64,000 nucleotides of DNA from Rhodococcus yunnanensis NBRC 103083. Its GTDB lineage: Bacteria; Actinomycetota; Actinomycetes; Mycobacteriales; Mycobacteriaceae. A program made the position numbers and the translations under genes. Shown here one piece after another: positions 41,066-50,381 of the stretch (positions are counted from its first letter, which is position 1; each line of letters starts with the position of its first letter). Where the stretch lies: positions 62,001 to 126,000 of the forward strand of contig NZ_BCXH01000013.1 of assembly GCF_001895005.1 (NCBI RefSeq), read 5' to 3'. Below the pieces are notes generated by a model. The model made no database searches. It saw only the letters and a list, made by a program, of their open reading frames with translations, and was not told the DNA's origin.

Positions 41066-42232
41066 ATGGGGGCAAACGAAGTGGATCCGAGAACGAGCCT
41101 TGCGTACCTCGTCCTCGAACGCCTTCGGATCGAAAGCGGACCGGACCCGGTGTACGACTCCGCGAACTTCTCGGTCCGCTACGGCGACGACGACGTTCTG
41201 TTCCTCGACAATTTGTTCGAGGAAACAGCGGGCTGCGACGAAACCGAACTGGCAGCGCACGTCGAACATTTCGTCGCCACGACCATCGCCGCCAACGACG
41301 ACCCCGGCAGCTGGGACGCCGCGCTCCCTCGTCTGCGCCCGATACTGAAACCGTCGACGTACACGATCGGCGCGCCGCCGTCGGGCCTGCTGGTCTCGCG
41401 GCGAATCTTTCCGCTCGTCGACGAACTGGTCGCCGTCGACTCGCCCGGCAGACGCACGGTGGTGTCCTGGGAAACGATCGCTGCCTGGGGCGTCGACCCG
41501 GCGACCGTGTTCTCCGCCGCCCGGTCGAATCTCGCGACCATCACCGTGCACGCCGATCCGTCGAAAGGTCGTGCAGTGCAACGGCTCGTCGACAGCGGCA
41601 GCAGCTACTTCACGTCCTGGCTCCTCGACCCGGGTTGGCTCGCCTCGCACCGAGGTCGATTCGGTTGCGCACCGGTCGCTTTCGTTCCCGACGTCGATAC
41701 CGTCTTCGTGGTTCCGAGCGATGACCCGGGCGTACTGGCCCATCATTTCGAACTCGTCGAGCGGCAGTACACGCACACTGCGCGCGGGCTGTCGCCGCAG
41801 GCGTACACCGTCGACGACGATGGCACAGTCGTCACCTTCGACACTCTGCACCCCGAGAACCCCGGCACCGAGCGAGCGCGGTGCGTGCACATTGCACGGG
41901 AGTACGACGCCCAATCCGGTTGGCTACGAAACCAATACGACCTCGACGGTGTCCGCAGCACGGTCGGCACGGTGTCGGTGAAGACGACGCCGTTCGGTCC
42001 GCGCACCGTGACCATCTGGGACCAGGGGATCGATTCCGTGCTGCCGCGAACCGATCTCGTCGCGTTCTGCGGGCACGCGTCGGAACCGTTCTACGTCCAG
42101 TTCGAGGACGTCGCCCGGATCACCGGGATCGCGCCGGTGTTCGGGCTCGACCCCGCCCGATTCCATGCGTCGTCGTGGCCTACTCCTGACATCGTCGAGG
42201 ACCTGGCAGCACACAGCATTCGGATCGACTGA
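41066..42232 (+). CDS. Conserved hypothetical protein, possibly DUF1444-like
   Basis: A 388-residue soluble protein I do not recognise with certainty. The first 200 residues (LEETAGCDETELAAHVEHF-like helices, TYTIGAPPSGLLVSRRIFPLVDELVAVDSPGRRTVVSWETIAAWGVDPATVFSAARSNLATI) resemble the DUF1444 pattern. The second half is beta-rich (FVPDVDTVFVVPSDDPGVLAHHFELVERQYT). No signal peptide or membrane segment is seen. TACGAT at 41053-41058 lies 7 nt before ATG 41066, so I begin there; the open frame upstream runs through the 33-bp repeat and terminator. It nearly abuts the convergent reductase gene (4-nt gap). Confidence 0.7.
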   Translation: MGANEVDPRTSLAYLVLERLRIESGPDPVYDSANFSVRYGDDDVLFLDNLFEETAGCDETELAAHVEHFVATTIAANDDPGSWDAALPRLRPILKPSTYTIGAPPSGLLVSRRIFPLVDELVAVDSPGRRTVVSWETIAAWGVDPATVFSAARSNLATITVHADPSKGRAVQRLVDSGSSYFTSWLLDPGWLASHRGRFGCAPVAFVPDVDTVFVVPSDDPGVLAHHFELVERQYTHTARGLSPQAYTVDDDGTVVTFDTLHPENPGTERARCVHIAREYDAQSGWLRNQYDLDGVRSTVGTVSVKTTPFGPRTVTIWDQGIDSVLPRTDLVAFCGHASEPFYVQFEDVARITGIAPVFGLDPARFHASSWPTPDIVEDLAAHSIRID

Positions 42233-42236
42233 CCGG

Positions 42237-42809
42237 TCAGTGCTCGACGGTGTACTCGTTGATGACGATGCCCGACTCGTACGGGGTGCTTGCGACCAAT
42301 CGCGTGCGGATCGGGGCGTACTCGCGTTCGGCGAACAACTTCTTGCCCGACCCGAGAAGTACCGGATTGACCTTGAGGATCAGTCGGTCGATCTCCCCGA
42401 CGAGCGACGACGCGAGCATGCCGCCCCCGCAGAGGTAGATGCCGCTTCCGGCGTGCTTTTTCAGCTCACGAACCAGACCGACAGGGTCCTCGTTCGTCAC
42501 CGTCACCGAGGGATCGGCGACGGTGTGCGTTCCCGAGAACACGTATTGCCGCAGATGGGCGTATGGACTGACGGCACCGTGGGGCAGGCCGGCCGCATAG
42601 GTGTTCGCGCCCATCAGCACTGTGTCGAACCGGCTCAGGTCCGGTGTCAGTCCGAGCGCCTCCAATCCCGGAGTGGGCAGCGCGTCCGTGTAGTCGCGCA
42701 GGATCATCTCGATGTGATCGCCCTCCACGGGAAAGGCGTCGAACGTGTCGTCCGGTGCGGCGATGTAGCCGTCGAGACTGACAGCGACGTAGTAGACCAG
42801 TTCACGCAC
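42237..42809 (-). CDS. Dihydrofolate reductase-family protein (RibD C-terminal-like)
   Basis: A 190-residue protein with the DHFR/RibD_C fold. LVYYVAVSLDGYIAAPDDTFD is the N-terminal strand-loop, FDTVLMGANTYAAG the middle helix, and GIYLCGGGMLASSLVGEIDRLILKVNPVLLGSGKKLF the conserved GGG cofactor-binding and final strands. It is expected to be an NADPH-dependent reductase of unknown substrate rather than a true folate enzyme. It starts at GTG 42809 behind CGGAGG. Confidence 0.87.
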   Translation of the reverse strand: MRELVYYVAVSLDGYIAAPDDTFDAFPVEGDHIEMILRDYTDALPTPGLEALGLTPDLSRFDTVLMGANTYAAGLPHGAVSPYAHLRQYVFSGTHTVADPSVTVTNEDPVGLVRELKKHAGSGIYLCGGGMLASSLVGEIDRLILKVNPVLLGSGKKLFAEREYAPIRTRLVASTPYESGIVINEYTVEH

Positions 42810-42856
42810 GATTGCCTCCGTTCAGTGCTCGGTGTGCTGTGCCTCCGAGCCGCTCG

Positions 42857-44392
42857 TCAGGTGAACTTCACTCCCTGAGCCAACGGGAGTTCGTTCGAGT
42901 AGTTGATCGTGTTGGTCGCCCGGCGCATGTAGGACTTCCATGCGTCCGAACCGGATTCACGCCCGCCCCCGGTTTCCTTCTCACCACCGAATGCGCCGCC
43001 GATCTCGGCGCCGGATGGCCCGATGTTGACGTTGGCGATACCGCAGTCCGAGCCGGCGGCCGACAGGAACTTCTCGGCCTCGCGAAGGTCGGTGGTGAAG
43101 ATCGACGACGAAAGGCCCTGCGGCACATCGTTGTGCAGGGAGATGGCCTCGTCGAGGGTGTCGTAGGTGAGCACGTAGAGGATCGGCGCGAACGTCTCGT
43201 GACGGACGATGTCGGTCTGCGCGGGCATCGTGACGACGGTCGGCTGGACGTAGTAGGCGTATTCACCGAAGGTGTCGACACGGGCGCCTCCCGCTCGGAC
43301 CGTGCCACCGTCGGCTACCGCCGCATCGAGAGCCTTCTGGAAGCCGGTGAATGCGGGCGCATCGATGAGAGGGCCCACGAGCGTTCCGGGATCGAGAGGT
43401 GAACCGATGGACATGGATTCGTATGCACGCGAGATCCGCTCGACGAGCTCCTCGGCGATGGACGAGTGCGCGATGACGCGCCGCAAGGAGGTACATCGTT
43501 GCCCGGCAGTGCCTGCCGCCGAGAACACGATGCCGCGGGTGGTCAGATCCAGATCGGCGGACGGGGTCACGATGGCGGCGTTGTTGCCGCCGAGCTCGAG
43601 CAACACGCGCCCGAACCGCTCGGCGACGCGTGGTGCGACGGTGCGTCCCATCCGCGTCGAACCGGTGGCCGACAGCAACGCGACCCGCGGGTCGTCGACG
43701 AGCGCTTCCCCTGCCACCCGGTCGCCGATGACGAGCTGCGCGACCTTCGGATCGACTCCCGCCTTGGAGGCTGCACGCTCGAACAGCGCCTGCACCCCGA
43801 GTGCCGTCAACGGCGTCTTCTCCGACGGCTTCCACACCACGGTGTCACCCGCGACCAAGGCGAGCACGGTGTTCCACGACCACACTGCGACAGGGAAATT
43901 GAATGCCGTGACGACTCCGACGACGCCGAGGGGGTGCCACTGCTCCATCATCCGGTGGCCGGGCCGCTCGGTGGCGATGGTGTTGCCGTACAGCTGACGC
44001 GACAGTCCGACACCGAAATCGCAGATGTCGATCATTTCCTGCACCTCGCCGAGGCCCTCGGACACGATCTTGCCCGCCTCGATCGAGACCAGCGCTCCGA
44101 GATCGTCCTTGTGTTCGCGCAGCAATTCGCCGAGTTCGCGAATCAACCCACCGCGCACCGGCGCAGGCACCGCGGACCATGCCGTGAACGCGGCCTTCGC
44201 GTCGGCGACCACTGCGCCGACGTCGGAGGCGTCCGCGGCATACAGCGACGCCAGATTCCCGCCGGTGATGGGCGAGCGCGCCACGATCGGAAGCGTCGAC
44301 CGTGGGACGTCGAGATCCGCACCGACACCGAGGCGTCCCAGTATCGCGCGAGTTCTGACGCTCAACTCGTCGTGCGTGACGGGGGAAGACAT
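42857..44392 (-). CDS. amaB: L-piperideine-6-carboxylate / aminoadipate-semialdehyde dehydrogenase
   Basis: A 511-residue ALDH7-type aldehyde dehydrogenase. AFNFPVAVWSWNTVLALVAGDTVVWKPSEKT forms the NAD-binding region, LLELGGNNAAIVTPSADLDL carries the catalytic Glu, and GTAGQRCTSLRRVIAHSSI the catalytic Cys. SGSDAWKSYMRRATNTINYSNELPLAQGVKF is the typical C-terminus. It oxidises the lysine-derived semialdehyde (cyclic P6C) to 2-aminoadipate. ATG 44392 has AAAGG 7 nt upstream. An open frame extends far upstream across the opposite-strand lat gene, but that is spurious. Divergent from lat, as expected for one pathway (also called pcd). Confidence 0.88.
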   Translation of the reverse strand: MSSPVTHDELSVRTRAILGRLGVGADLDVPRSTLPIVARSPITGGNLASLYAADASDVGAVVADAKAAFTAWSAVPAPVRGGLIRELGELLREHKDDLGALVSIEAGKIVSEGLGEVQEMIDICDFGVGLSRQLYGNTIATERPGHRMMEQWHPLGVVGVVTAFNFPVAVWSWNTVLALVAGDTVVWKPSEKTPLTALGVQALFERAASKAGVDPKVAQLVIGDRVAGEALVDDPRVALLSATGSTRMGRTVAPRVAERFGRVLLELGGNNAAIVTPSADLDLTTRGIVFSAAGTAGQRCTSLRRVIAHSSIAEELVERISRAYESMSIGSPLDPGTLVGPLIDAPAFTGFQKALDAAVADGGTVRAGGARVDTFGEYAYYVQPTVVTMPAQTDIVRHETFAPILYVLTYDTLDEAISLHNDVPQGLSSSIFTTDLREAEKFLSAAGSDCGIANVNIGPSGAEIGGAFGGEKETGGGRESGSDAWKSYMRRATNTINYSNELPLAQGVKFT

Positions 44393-44477
44393 GATCAGCA
44401 CCTTTCGAAGCCAGGGGGACGACGCATTCAATCTAGTCCAAGCAACACAACACAGTAAATTTTCCTGCATTCGCCGC

Positions 44478-44505
44478 TTGATTACGGAATATTCTCGCGT
44501 ATCTT
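44478..44505 (+). promoter_or_regulatory. Promoter of lat
   Basis: TTGATT (44478-44483) and TATCTT (44500-44505) are spaced by 16 bp. The ATG at 44513 is 7 nt after the -10, so lat is probably leaderless. The surrounding stretch 44440-44512 is noticeably AT-rich, as expected for an Lrp-type site, but no lrp gene is adjacent here. Confidence 0.6.
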
Positions 44506-44512
44506 GAGATTC

Positions 44513-45838
44513 ATGACCCAGGTATTGCAGCGCGCGGACTTCTGCGCCGACGACGTGCACGCCACCATCGGTCGCCACATGCTCGCCGACGGCTTCGAGA
44601 TGGTCCTCGATCTCGACGCCTCGCACGGGAGCACGCTGGTCGACGCCCGAGACGGCACCGAGTACCTCGATCTCTTCACGTTCTTCGCGTCCTCGGCCCT
44701 CGGGATGAACCACCCGGGCCTGCGCGGCGACACACGATTCCGCGCAGATCTGCTGCAGGCAGCGATGAACAAGCCGAGCAACTCCGACATCTACACCGTC
44801 GCGATGGCACGCTTCGTCGACACGTTCGCCCGCGTTCTCGGCGACGCCCGTCTGCCCCACCTGTTCTTCGTCGAAGGCGGCGGCCTCGCGGTGGAGAACG
44901 CACTCAAGGTCGCCTTCGACTGGAAGAGCCGCTTCAACCAGGCGCACGGCATCTCGCAGGATCTCGGCACCCAGGTCATGCACCTCGAGCACGCTTTCCA
45001 CGGCCGCACCGGATACACGATGTCGCTCACCAACACCGACCCGAACAAGGTGGCTCGATTCCCCAAGTTCGACTGGCCGCGCATCCCCTCGCCGTTCATC
45101 CGCAGCGGCGCCGACATGGAGGCACTCGAGGCCGATGCGCTGGCCGCGGCACGGCTCGCGTTCGAAGCCGATGTCCACGACATCGCGTGCGTCGTCGTGG
45201 AGCCGATCCAGGGCGAGGGTGGTGACAATCACTTCCGCCCACAGTTCCTGCAGCGGCTTCAGGATCTGTGTCATTCGTTCGACGCGCTGTTCGTCGTCGA
45301 CGAAGTGCAGACCGGTGCAGGCATGACCGGAACCACGTGGGCCTACCAGCAACTCGGCCTCGAGCCCGACGTCGTCGCATTCGGCAAGAAGGTCCAGGTG
45401 TGCGGGATCATGGCGGGCGGACGAGTCGACGAGGTGGGCGACAACGTCTTCGCGGTCTCCTCTCGGATCAACTCCACCTGGGGTGGGAATCTCACGGACA
45501 TGGTGCGTGCACGACGCATCCTCGAGATCGTCGAGTCGGACGACTTGATCGAACGCGCGTCCGCACTCGGAGACCATCTGCTGAACCGGCTGACCGACAT
45601 GGCATCTCGCCACGGCGCTGTCACCGAGGTTCGCGGACGTGGCCTGATGTGCGCCTTCACACTTCCCGACGCGGCCACCCGGGATCGTCTCGTCGAGGAC
45701 CTCCGCGGCGTCGAGCACGTACTCGTTCTCGGCTGCGGCACCAGCGCCGTCCGCTTCCGCCCCGCGCTGACCGTCACCGAGGCCGACCTCGACCGAGGCG
45801 TCGACGCGATCGAACGAGCTCTCGGCCGCATCGGATGA
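44513..45838 (+). CDS. lat: L-lysine 6-transaminase
   Basis: A 441-residue class III PLP aminotransferase. LFFVEGGGLAVENALKVAFDWKSR and MHLEHAFHGRTGYTMSLTN are the substrate and cofactor loops, ALFVVDEVQTGAGMTGTTWA holds the PLP-ring aspartate, and VVAFGKKVQVCGIMAGGR the Schiff-base lysine. The NTDPNKVARFPKFDWPRI segment is characteristic of lysine epsilon-aminotransferase. It converts lysine and 2-oxoglutarate to aminoadipate semialdehyde and glutamate. The divergent amaB gene product completes conversion to aminoadipate. ATG 44513 is supported by the promoter 7 nt upstream. Confidence 0.92.
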   Translation: MTQVLQRADFCADDVHATIGRHMLADGFEMVLDLDASHGSTLVDARDGTEYLDLFTFFASSALGMNHPGLRGDTRFRADLLQAAMNKPSNSDIYTVAMARFVDTFARVLGDARLPHLFFVEGGGLAVENALKVAFDWKSRFNQAHGISQDLGTQVMHLEHAFHGRTGYTMSLTNTDPNKVARFPKFDWPRIPSPFIRSGADMEALEADALAAARLAFEADVHDIACVVVEPIQGEGGDNHFRPQFLQRLQDLCHSFDALFVVDEVQTGAGMTGTTWAYQQLGLEPDVVAFGKKVQVCGIMAGGRVDEVGDNVFAVSSRINSTWGGNLTDMVRARRILEIVESDDLIERASALGDHLLNRLTDMASRHGAVTEVRGRGLMCAFTLPDAATRDRLVEDLRGVEHVLVLGCGTSAVRFRPALTVTEADLDRGVDAIERALGRIG

Positions 45839-45892
45839 TTCACAGTGATCGAAACTGTGGGTAGAGCTGTGATCTGCCTCTAGTCTGACCGA

Positions 45893-47203
45893 GTGACCGA
45901 TCGAGCCGTGATTGCCGGATACGGCGCAGGCAGCATCGGCACCGGCGGTTTCGCCGCACTGCCCGGGCTCGTTCTGGCGTATTACCTGACCGACACTCTC
46001 GGTGTCGCGGCAGGAGTTGCGTCGTTGGTTCTCGTCGTGCCGAAGATCTGGGACGTGCTGTTGGGGCCGCTGGTCGGTGCGCTGAGCGATCGACGCTCGG
46101 CCAGAACCGGTTCGCGTAGCGCAGGGATGATCTTCGGTGCACTCGCGATGCCAGTGCTGTTCGTACTCACCTTCACCCCGCCGCCTGTCTCGCCCGCGTG
46201 GTGGGTGCTGGTGTTCTTCCTGCTCTGCGCCACCGCCTACAGCTTCTTCCAGGTGCCGTACATCGCGCTGCCGACCGAGCTCTACTCCGAACCGAAGGCT
46301 CGAACCAAGCTCGTCTCCGTGCGCATCGCCGTGCTCGCCGCAGCCATTCTTTTGGTGGGCGGCGGTGGCCCGGCGGTCAGAGACGCAGCGGGCGGTGGAC
46401 CGCGCGGTTATCTGGTGATGGCGGTCGCGGCTGCCACCGTCATGTGCGTCGGGATGGTGCTGACGGTGTGGGGCACCCACGGCAGGTCCGTCGCGCGAGC
46501 CGATGCCGCGGCAGGCGATGTGTGGTCCCAGTACCGCGAAGGACTCGGCGCCCTCCGCTCGACGCCGTCGTTTCGAATCCTGCTCGGCGTCTTCGTCGTT
46601 CAGGCACTCGCCGTCGCGATCCTGCTCGCCGGAGCCCAGTATCTCGCGACGTACGTCCTCGGCAACGAAGCTGCACTGACGGGTCTGTTCGCGGCCGTCG
46701 TCGGACCGGCTCTCGTGGTCATGCCCCTCTGGTACCGCTTCGGACTTCGGTACGGACGAACACGCGGGTTCCGGGTGTCCTCGTGGGTGTTCGCGTGCGC
46801 TGCACTCTCGTTCGTCGGCGCGCTGTGGAGCCCCGGCGCGTGGGTGTACCTGTCTGCGGCACTAGCGGGCATCGGGTACGCAGGCATGCAGGCTTTTCCT
46901 CTGGCACTGCTCCCCGACACCATCGAACACGACGCTGCACTGTCGGGCCGTTCCCGAGCCGGCGCGTTGAGCGGAGTGTGGACCGCAGCGGAGACTGGTG
47001 GCCAGGCACTCGGCCCAGCGATCTTCCTGCTCGTTCTCGCCGGCGTCGGTTTCCGATCCAGCACCGACGACGACACTGTGCTGCAACCCGATTCGGTGGT
47101 GCCGGGTATCGTCCTCGGATGCTCGATCGTCCCCGCAGCTCTCGTGGTGCTCGGCATCGCGCTGCTGCGAGGATTTCGCGTGCCACAGCAGGTAGTCGCA
47201 TGA
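45893..47203 (+). CDS. MFS transporter (GPH/MelB-like)
   Basis: A 436-residue, 12-helix transporter. GYGAGSIGTGGFAALPGLVLAYYLTDTLGVAAG, VPKIWDVLLGPLVGALSDRRSARTGSR and FFQVPYIALPTELYSEPKARTKLVSVR are the conserved blocks of the glycoside-pentoside-hexuronide family. A C-terminal ALLPDTIEHDAALSGRSRAGALSGVWTAAE block is also typical. The substrate could be a sugar, but actinobacterial members next to PLP decarboxylases are uncharacterised. TAGTCT (45881-45886) is 6 nt before GTG 45893, consistent with a leaderless start. The next gene starts 13 nt downstream and is probably co-transcribed. Confidence 0.85.
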   Translation: MTDRAVIAGYGAGSIGTGGFAALPGLVLAYYLTDTLGVAAGVASLVLVVPKIWDVLLGPLVGALSDRRSARTGSRSAGMIFGALAMPVLFVLTFTPPPVSPAWWVLVFFLLCATAYSFFQVPYIALPTELYSEPKARTKLVSVRIAVLAAAILLVGGGGPAVRDAAGGGPRGYLVMAVAAATVMCVGMVLTVWGTHGRSVARADAAAGDVWSQYREGLGALRSTPSFRILLGVFVVQALAVAILLAGAQYLATYVLGNEAALTGLFAAVVGPALVVMPLWYRFGLRYGRTRGFRVSSWVFACAALSFVGALWSPGAWVYLSAALAGIGYAGMQAFPLALLPDTIEHDAALSGRSRAGALSGVWTAAETGGQALGPAIFLLVLAGVGFRSSTDDDTVLQPDSVVPGIVLGCSIVPAALVVLGIALLRGFRVPQQVVA

Positions 47204-47216
47204 TGGAGGTCGGTAC

Positions 47217-48680
47217 GTGAAGACCCGCTCGAAGGAGATCCTGGCCCGGCTTCGCGCGCTGCGTGCCGGTGACGCGCCGACCCACGGTGGCAGGGTCCTG
47301 TCCTACGTCTACGACAGCGGTGTCGCCGAACTGGACGAACTCGCCGCCCAAGCAGCACGCGAGGTCCACGCGGTCAACGGCCTCGACCCGACCGTGTTCC
47401 CGTCGGCCGGGGTCATCGAGAGTGAGCTGGTCCAGTTCGCGCGCACCCTCTTTCACGGGGACGGCTCCGTCGTCGGCAACGTGACCACCGGTGGCACCGA
47501 GAGCTGCATCCTGGCCGTGCTCGGCGCGCGAGATGCGGCCTCGGGGACGGCGGGTTCGTCCAAGGCAGGGTCGATCGTCTTTCCGATCACCGCGCACGCA
47601 GCGTTCCGCAAGGCCGCACATCTCCTCGGCCTGGAAGCGATTGTCGTTCCGGTCGATCCAGTGTCCGGGCTGCCGAGTCCACACGGTGTCGCCGATGCCG
47701 TTCGAGACGACACCGTGCTCGTCGTGGCATCGGCTCCCAGCTATCCGTTCGCGACACTCGACCCGATCGCCGACATCGCTGCGATCACCTCGGACCGCGG
47801 CATCGCGTTCCACGTCGACGCGTGCATCGGCGGCTTCGCACTTCCCTGGTGGGGCGAGTTACCCGCGTGGGACTTCGCCGTTCCCGGCGTCACCAGCATC
47901 TCCGCCGACCTGCACAAGTACGGGTACGCACCCAAGGGCGCGTCGGTGCTGCTCGTGCGTGGCCGTGACCGGCATCGGCATCAGTACTTCGGGACGACGG
48001 ACTGGCCGGGTTATCCCGTCGTCAATCCGACGCTCCTCGGCTCCAGATCCATCACGTCGATGGCTGCGGCATGGGCGATCGTGACGTATCTCGGCGAGGC
48101 AGGATTCGCCGAACTGACCGGCCGGATGCACGATTCCACGACGGCTCTGATCGCCGCGGTCCGTGCGATTCCCGGCCTCCGCGTCGTCGGGGCTCCGGCA
48201 GGGCCATTGCTGGCCGTCGCAGCAGACGCCGACGCACCCGAGCCGGTCGATCCGCATCTCTGGCTCAATGCCGTTGCACGACGCGGCTTCTCGCTGCAGG
48301 CGCAACCGTCGTTGCAGCAACCCGACGGGACGACACTGCCCCGCACGACGCATCTGACCGTCACCCCGGCCACTGCCGTTGTTCAAGGCGAACTGGTCGC
48401 GGCCCTCGTCTCCGCGGCAGACGAGGTTCGTGGTCTGGCCCCTGCCGAACCACCTGCCGCACTCGCCGAGCTCGCACGCCTGTTCGGCGACGGTGTTCTC
48501 ACGCCCGAGCAGGCGGTATCGCTACCGTCCGAGGACATCTACTCGGCGTTGCAGGCTGCAGGCGTCACCGGTGACGGCGAGTTGGACATGGCGTCGATAC
48601 TCGCGGGCGTCGAACTGCTTCCGCGTGATGTCAGCGCGAGAATGTTGATCGAGTTCTTGGCACGGGTGATCGAGAAGTAG
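47217..48680 (+). CDS. PLP-dependent decarboxylase/lyase (group II, S1P-lyase-like)
   Basis: A 487-residue fold-type I PLP enzyme. GNVTTGGTESCILAVLGARD (about 91-110) binds the cofactor phosphate, AFHVDACIGGFALPWWGEL has the PLP-stacking region, and SISADLHKYGYAPKGASVLL the Schiff-base lysine. The pattern is that of sphingosine-1-phosphate lyase and bacterial tyrosine/aspartate decarboxylase relatives. It would decarboxylate an amino acid or split a phosphoamino alcohol. GTG 47217 has GGAGG upstream. It is 13 nt after the MFS gene, so substrate uptake or product release may be linked. Confidence 0.85.
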   Translation: MKTRSKEILARLRALRAGDAPTHGGRVLSYVYDSGVAELDELAAQAAREVHAVNGLDPTVFPSAGVIESELVQFARTLFHGDGSVVGNVTTGGTESCILAVLGARDAASGTAGSSKAGSIVFPITAHAAFRKAAHLLGLEAIVVPVDPVSGLPSPHGVADAVRDDTVLVVASAPSYPFATLDPIADIAAITSDRGIAFHVDACIGGFALPWWGELPAWDFAVPGVTSISADLHKYGYAPKGASVLLVRGRDRHRHQYFGTTDWPGYPVVNPTLLGSRSITSMAAAWAIVTYLGEAGFAELTGRMHDSTTALIAAVRAIPGLRVVGAPAGPLLAVAADADAPEPVDPHLWLNAVARRGFSLQAQPSLQQPDGTTLPRTTHLTVTPATAVVQGELVAALVSAADEVRGLAPAEPPAALAELARLFGDGVLTPEQAVSLPSEDIYSALQAAGVTGDGELDMASILAGVELLPRDVSARMLIEFLARVIEK

Positions 48681-48688
48681 GGGGACAC

Positions 48689-49927
48689 ATGCGTTTTCGG
48701 ATTGCACTGGGGATCGGGGTGGTGATGGCCACCGTCGCTGTGCCTGCACAGGCCTCACCCGATTTCTATGCCGAACCATCTTCTGTCCCAGCGGAACCGG
48801 GTGTGGTCATCGCATCCGAACCGATCTCGTTTCTCGGCCAGGTCGGCGCGCTGCCGGGCACCGCCCAACGCGTGAAGTACAGCTCGACGCTCGGCGACGG
48901 ATCACCTGCCGCTGTCACGGGAACCTTTCTGGAGCCAGCGGTTCCCTACGCAGGCGGCCCGACGCCGACCGTCGTGATCGGGCCCGGCACCCAGGGTCAG
49001 GGCGATCAGTGTGCGCCCTCGCGCCAGTTCCCGACCGGCGGACAGTACGACCCCGCTACCGGCAGCACGTCGATCAACTACGAGGGTGCCTTCGCGGTTG
49101 CATTTCTGACCCAGGGCATACGCGTGTTCGTGACCGATTACATCGGGCTCGGCACACCGGGGATTCACACGTACGTGAACCGGGTCGAGGAGGGGCACGC
49201 GATGATCGACGGGGCCCGTGCGGCTCTCGCGATCTCCGGATCGGACGGTCCCGTCGGCTTCTGGGGGCATTCGCAGGGCGGCGGTGCAGCCGCGTCGGCG
49301 GCAGAACTCGCCGGGGAGTACGCGCCGGAACTCGACGTCGCGGGCACGTACGCCAGCGCGCCGCCCGCCGCTCTGGACGCGGTGCTGCGGCACATCGACG
49401 GCACCGGGCTGACCGCGGCGATCGGATTCGCGATCAACGGCTTCCTGGCTCGCTACCCTGAGCTTCGTGCCGTCGTCGACGAGGCCGCGAACGACCGAGG
49501 ACGCGAGGTTCTCGCTCGTGTGTCCGGCCAGTGCCTCATCGAGGCGCGTCGGGAATTCGGAGGCACGACGACAGCAGAGTGGACCAGGGACGGGCGCACG
49601 CTCGCCGACGCGATCGGTGCCGATCCGATCGTCCGCCGCATCTTCGACGACCAACGCATCGGCAACCGAACCCCGAATGCTCCGGTGCTGGTGAACACGG
49701 CCACCAACGACGATTTCATCCCCACCGAGCAGTCCCGCCGTCTGGTCGCCGACTGGTGCGGGCGCGGCGCCGACGTGTCGCTGTACGTCGACGAGATTCC
49801 ACCGATTCCCGGGGGGTTCGGCATCAATCACCTCGCGCCTGCGGCAGCCGATTTCGGCGTCGGGCTGGCGTTCATGCGCGATCGGTTCGCCGGGCTGCCG
49901 ACCCGGCCGAACTGTGCGAAATCGTGA
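48689..49927 (+). CDS. Secreted lipase (LIP family)
   Basis: A 412-residue exported alpha/beta hydrolase. The signal peptide MRFRIALGIGVVMATVAVPAQA cleaves after about residue 22. GPVGFWGHSQGGGAAASAAELA has the catalytic Ser (GHSQGG), TNDDFIPTEQS the acid, and GGFGINHLAPAAADF a likely catalytic His. Four cysteines (DQCAPS, GQCLIE, DWCGRG, PNCAKS) could form two disulfides, as in secretory lipases of Candida and mycobacterial LIP proteins. It should hydrolyse lipids or esters outside the membrane. ATG 48689 lies 8 nt after the preceding stop with AGGGGG. Confidence 0.86.
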   Translation: MRFRIALGIGVVMATVAVPAQASPDFYAEPSSVPAEPGVVIASEPISFLGQVGALPGTAQRVKYSSTLGDGSPAAVTGTFLEPAVPYAGGPTPTVVIGPGTQGQGDQCAPSRQFPTGGQYDPATGSTSINYEGAFAVAFLTQGIRVFVTDYIGLGTPGIHTYVNRVEEGHAMIDGARAALAISGSDGPVGFWGHSQGGGAAASAAELAGEYAPELDVAGTYASAPPAALDAVLRHIDGTGLTAAIGFAINGFLARYPELRAVVDEAANDRGREVLARVSGQCLIEARREFGGTTTAEWTRDGRTLADAIGADPIVRRIFDDQRIGNRTPNAPVLVNTATNDDFIPTEQSRRLVADWCGRGADVSLYVDEIPPIPGGFGINHLAPAAADFGVGLAFMRDRFAGLPTRPNCAKS

Positions 49928-49987
49928 TCGACCAGTAAAGTTTCCCAGGCAAAGGACCGACCGGTCTTTACTGGGGAGGACAGGCAA

Positions 49988-50347
49988 GTGCCGTATCTGG
50001 GTTTGATCATCATGATTCTCTGGGTGTTCTGCCTGATCGACGTCATCACGGCGGATGAATCGGGAATCCGGCATCTGCCGAAGATGCTGTGGCTGCTGCT
50101 GGTGATCTTCGTGCCCCTGGCCGGGTCGATCGTCTGGCTTCTGGTCGGACGTCCCATCGGGGGCGGTATCTGGGGCGGTGCAGGCGCACCGCGGCGCAGC
50201 AACTCCGCCTACCCCGAGTACGACGTCAGGCCCGGCCGAGCTGTCGCGACCAACCCGGATTCCGACGAAGAATTCCTCCGTCAGTGCCGCGCGCGCGCCG
50301 AGGAACAGCGCCGGGTGGGCCGCCAGCAGCGCCGGACCGAGGACTAG
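49988..50347 (+). CDS. PLDc_N-domain small membrane protein
   Basis: A 119-residue protein. Two transmembrane helices (MPYLGLIIMILWVFCLIDVI and LPKMLWLLLVIFVPLAGSIVWLLVGRP) form the PLDc_N (phospholipase D nuclease N-terminal-like) domain found alone in many actinobacteria. A cytoplasmic tail is rich in Arg, Glu and Gln (EEFLRQCRARAEEQRRVGRQQRR). The function is unknown. GTG 49988 is preceded by GGGGAGGA. The stop is embedded in the first copy of a 14-bp repeat (GGACTAGCACTACC) whose second copy at 50373-50386 contains the convergent gene's stop. Confidence 0.82.
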   Translation: MPYLGLIIMILWVFCLIDVITADESGIRHLPKMLWLLLVIFVPLAGSIVWLLVGRPIGGGIWGGAGAPRRSNSAYPEYDVRPGRAVATNPDSDEEFLRQCRARAEEQRRVGRQQRRTED

Positions 50348-50381
50348 CACTACCCCGCACTAGGACCACCCAGGACTAGCA

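Noticed and set aside
45841-45859. CACAGT...ACTGTG dyad after lat as a terminator
   Set aside because: Only a 6-bp stem, no T-run, and it lies in the promoter region of the next gene; too weak to call.
42857-46480. 1207-codon minus-strand open frame covering amaB, lat region and part of the MFS gene
   Set aside because: Only 42857-44392 reads as an aldehyde dehydrogenase. The rest is the antisense frame of lat and the MFS gene, His/Arg/Asp-rich without fold, and crosses the lat promoter.
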